Source of the DNA: Yoonia maritima
GTDB lineage: Bacteria; Pseudomonadota; Alphaproteobacteria; Rhodobacterales; Rhodobacteraceae
Length of the DNA: 64,000 nucleotides
Direction: 5' to 3'
Assembly (NCBI RefSeq): GCF_002933395.1
Contig: NZ_PKFN01000010.1
Span: 62,001 to 126,000, forward strand
Positions 55,038 to 64,000 of this stretch are shown here, in pieces. The notes beneath the pieces are model-generated. The model was not told the origin of the DNA. It was given only the letters and a program-made list of their open reading frames with translations, and did not search any database. A program made the translations under genes and the position numbers. Position 1 is the first letter of the stretch. Every line of letters starts with the position of its first letter.

Positions 55038-56618
55038 TCAACGAACGTCGGCAAACCATGGGATAACCGTAGAGAATAATTGCGGTGTCATTAACCCAGG
55101 AGACACCAAAAATTCCGCCATACGTCCCACTGTTCGCACCGGCTTCGCAAAAACTTCGACGTCGTGATAAATCACGCGCCCGAGATAGTCGTCGAACAAT
55201 ACCCGCGTTTCCTGTTTAATATTCATCAGTGTCGCTGCAAAACAAGCCTTACGGAAACGCCCGTCAATCAGAACAGTATCGACCTTTGCTGCAATCGGGT
55301 CGTCCCACACTTCCAAGGGGTAACGCCAGTATTGGTCCGATCTTCTACGGGTTTGCGGGTATCCCCATTCTTTTGTCACCCCGATGTTAATGGGCATCGC
55401 AACAGCCGTCGGCTTAACATGGGCCGCGTTCAAAACTTTGTTCAAACTTTCAGCCCAACGGGCATCTGATTCAACTGACACACATGGAATACCTAATTCC
55501 GCAGCCAATCGTGTTGAGCCGCCACTACCATATTCTATTATGCCTTGCGCCAATTTGTAATTTTCACGTACGAACTCTTGCTCTTTTTCAGGAAACGAAA
55601 GCGGAAAATCAGTGGGGGATCGTGCGGCGTCAGTAGGCATGGGTGCATTACCTTTAGGTTGGATGTTCGCATGATAGGTATCTTCAATAATTTGCAGCTC
55701 ATCAGAGATATCACACTCCGCGATCAACTCATTCTTGGTCTTTTCTACAGCATGCTCCCAGCGCAATATTGATAGATCAGTCGTCTCGTTTTTGTTATTT
55801 TCTTTATAGAAATCATCAGTGTGTCGGGGGCTATAATTTATTTTTTGTTTGTGCCCCCTACCCCGTATTTTTTTCATCTCAAAAGATAGCGGGTCACGAA
55901 CAATATAATGATTGATTTGCGCGATATCATAGCCAACTTCATCATCTAAAAGAAACGCGTAAGCATCATCGCCATTTTCAAGCCATGACTGGTGCCGCCG
56001 CCGAGCGCGGGCGTTCGACGATGCGCCTAATTCATGGCCTGACCCAACGATAAAACTCGACAGCTTCGCAGCTCCCGGAACGACTTGGCATCTATGGAGT
56101 AACGGCGAAAAACCATTTGTCAGTTTTCCAACCTTAAAAAACGTTTTGAACTGAGTGTAAGAAGATTCAACTTCGCACCGCGTAAACGTATTATTAATAT
56201 ATGATCCAGAAAATTTATCCTGCCCAGAGTCGCCAAATAAACGCCAATTGACCAACATACCTTCAACGGAACGTTTTTCGAGATAATCAGCCAAAGCTGA
56301 AACCCGACCATCAGCCAACTTTATGTTAAGGTATTCGTCGGCATCCAAAAAGATCGCCCAGTCTCCGTCGACTAGATATTGCAGATCATGAACCACCTGT
56401 ACCGCACTTTTTTGAGGCGACATATCTTCGGGAACGGTTTGGTCGAAATGGTGAATGACCCCCGCATCCGACAGTTTTTTTAACAGTGGATATGACCCAT
56501 CAGTGCATTCATTGGTCACAATACAAATACGATCAAAGCCGATGCTTTTATGATATGCAATCCAGTCAAGTAAGAAGGGAGCTTCATTGCGCATTGCAGA
56601 AAAAAGTACAGCGGCCAT
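55038..56618 (-). CDS. Two-domain glycosyltransferase family 2 protein
   Basis: A 526-residue cytoplasmic protein. The N-terminal 290 residues match the Glyco_tranf_2_4 type: FSAMRNEAPFLLDWIAYHKS, CIVTNECTDGS, and the metal/sugar-nucleotide motif FLDADEYLNI. After an AT-rich, charged linker, residues about 345-526 form a Rossmann-like domain: IIEYGSGGSTRLAAELGIPC, CVSVESDARWAESLNK, VDTVLIDGRFRKACFAAT, resembling class I methyltransferases. The pair suggests surface-polysaccharide work (inference). GAGGGA precedes the ATG. No other polysaccharide genes are nearby. Confidence 0.82.
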   Translation of the reverse strand: MAAVLFSAMRNEAPFLLDWIAYHKSIGFDRICIVTNECTDGSYPLLKKLSDAGVIHHFDQTVPEDMSPQKSAVQVVHDLQYLVDGDWAIFLDADEYLNIKLADGRVSALADYLEKRSVEGMLVNWRLFGDSGQDKFSGSYINNTFTRCEVESSYTQFKTFFKVGKLTNGFSPLLHRCQVVPGAAKLSSFIVGSGHELGASSNARARRRHQSWLENGDDAYAFLLDDEVGYDIAQINHYIVRDPLSFEMKKIRGRGHKQKINYSPRHTDDFYKENNKNETTDLSILRWEHAVEKTKNELIAECDISDELQIIEDTYHANIQPKGNAPMPTDAARSPTDFPLSFPEKEQEFVRENYKLAQGIIEYGSGGSTRLAAELGIPCVSVESDARWAESLNKVLNAAHVKPTAVAMPINIGVTKEWGYPQTRRRSDQYWRYPLEVWDDPIAAKVDTVLIDGRFRKACFAATLMNIKQETRVLFDDYLGRVIYHDVEVFAKPVRTVGRMAEFLVSPGLMTPQLFSTVIPWFADVR

Positions 56619-56697
56619 GCTTGATCCCTCATTAACGTCAGTCGAAGTTATAAATAAATGCTCCCTATAATTCCAGCGCAGTAGCTATTCCACAACA

Positions 56698-56726
56698 AAA
56701 AGGCCCCCGCAATGCGAGGGCCTTTT
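56698..56726 (-). terminator. Terminator after rpoC
   Basis: AAAAGGCCC-C-CGC, loop AAT, GCG-A-GGGCCTTTT, followed on the minus strand by TTTTTGTTG. It lies 19 bp beyond the rpoC stop and ends the rpoBC transcript. Confidence 0.92.
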
Positions 56727-56745
56727 CATTTGTTGCTTTGCGTTT

Positions 56746-60996
<4,251 letters not shown>

Positions 60997-61037
60997 CATC
61001 AATTCCTTGAATTGGGTGCAGTGGGGAGAGGGCGGGC

Positions 61038-61089
61038 GATGGTTTTTTCTAGAAAAACCATCTGACCCTAAGAAATTTCTAGAAATTTC

Positions 61090-61092
<3 letters not shown>
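61038..61092. repeat. Paired CTAG-centred palindromes at the rpoB 3' end (copy B)
   Basis: First palindrome 61038-61062: GATGG and CCATC arms around TTTTTTCTAGAAAAA, with one extra T. Second: perfect 24 bp at 61069-61092 with core AAATTTCTAGAAATTT and arms TAAG/CTTA, containing the rpoB stop codon (61092-61090). The layout and inner sequence match copy A at the adk end. The outer arms differ but remain self-complementary. Confidence 0.9.

Positions 61093-64000
<2,908 letters not shown>

Overview
The window reads as a chromosomal segment of a moderate-GC marine alphaproteobacterium of the Rhodobacterales (Roseobacter-type). This rests on gene content and order: TRAP-type solute-binding proteins, an aapJQMP amino-acid transporter beside an ATP12 chaperone, HAD, rluC, crcB and rarA, an engB-argB pair downstream of yidC, and a TIGR02466-type protein. 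I saw no tRNA, rRNA, CRISPR array, insertion sequence or prophage.

Layout. (1) 1-5.7 kb: a TRAP solute-binding protein gene (cut by the window edge) and a shikimate/quinate dehydrogenase-like gene, divergent from a TetR regulator with a twin operator; then a PstS-like/OmpA fusion and an orphan Tat-exported TRAP binding protein. (2) 5.7-13.9 kb: a probable sulfide-tolerance island. A cyanide-insensitive-type bd oxidase (cydA, cydB and a 34-residue DUF2474 microprotein) diverges from a Crp/Fnr regulator. The regulator is followed by a DUF2892 membrane protein, an ETHE1-like persulfide dioxygenase, a rhodanese-like/sulfide:quinone reductase fusion and a SulP permease. (3) 13.9-20.4 kb: housekeeping genes (yidC, engB, argB), an Fe-S protein, a SixA phosphatase and a DUF3885 gene broken by a triplicated 7-bp repeat. 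(4) 20.5-29.5 kb: aapPMQJ, ATP12, HAD phosphatase, rluC, crcB, rarA, all on the minus strand. (5) 29.5-54 kb: the str-S10-spc-alpha ribosomal protein superoperon on the minus strand, in ancestral order but cut into segments. The intruders are a PAP2 phosphatase with an autotransporter-type repeat (between rplW and rplB), a TIGR02466 gene plus a peptidoglycan-binding-domain gene (between rplP and rpmC), and GFA plus DUF1127 genes (between rpmD and rplO). (6) 54-64 kb: a DMT exporter, a two-domain glycosyltransferase, then rpoC and most of rpoB.

Each ribosomal segment is preceded by a good sigma70-like promoter with an exact 17-bp spacer and a -10 of TATACG or TAAAC(G/A), so every break seems to have been repaired with its own promoter. 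The rpsL and rpsJ promoters share the same spacer and -10. Leaders carry hairpins, including a UUCG-capped, terminator-shaped hairpin at the very start of the rplB transcript.

The most unusual structural signal is a pair of related elements, each made of two adjacent CTAG-centred palindromes, placed exactly at the ends of adk and rpoB. In both, the TAA stop codon is part of the palindrome. The outer arms differ between copies but stay complementary, which suggests a conserved RNA or cruciform structure or a REP/MITE-like repeat.
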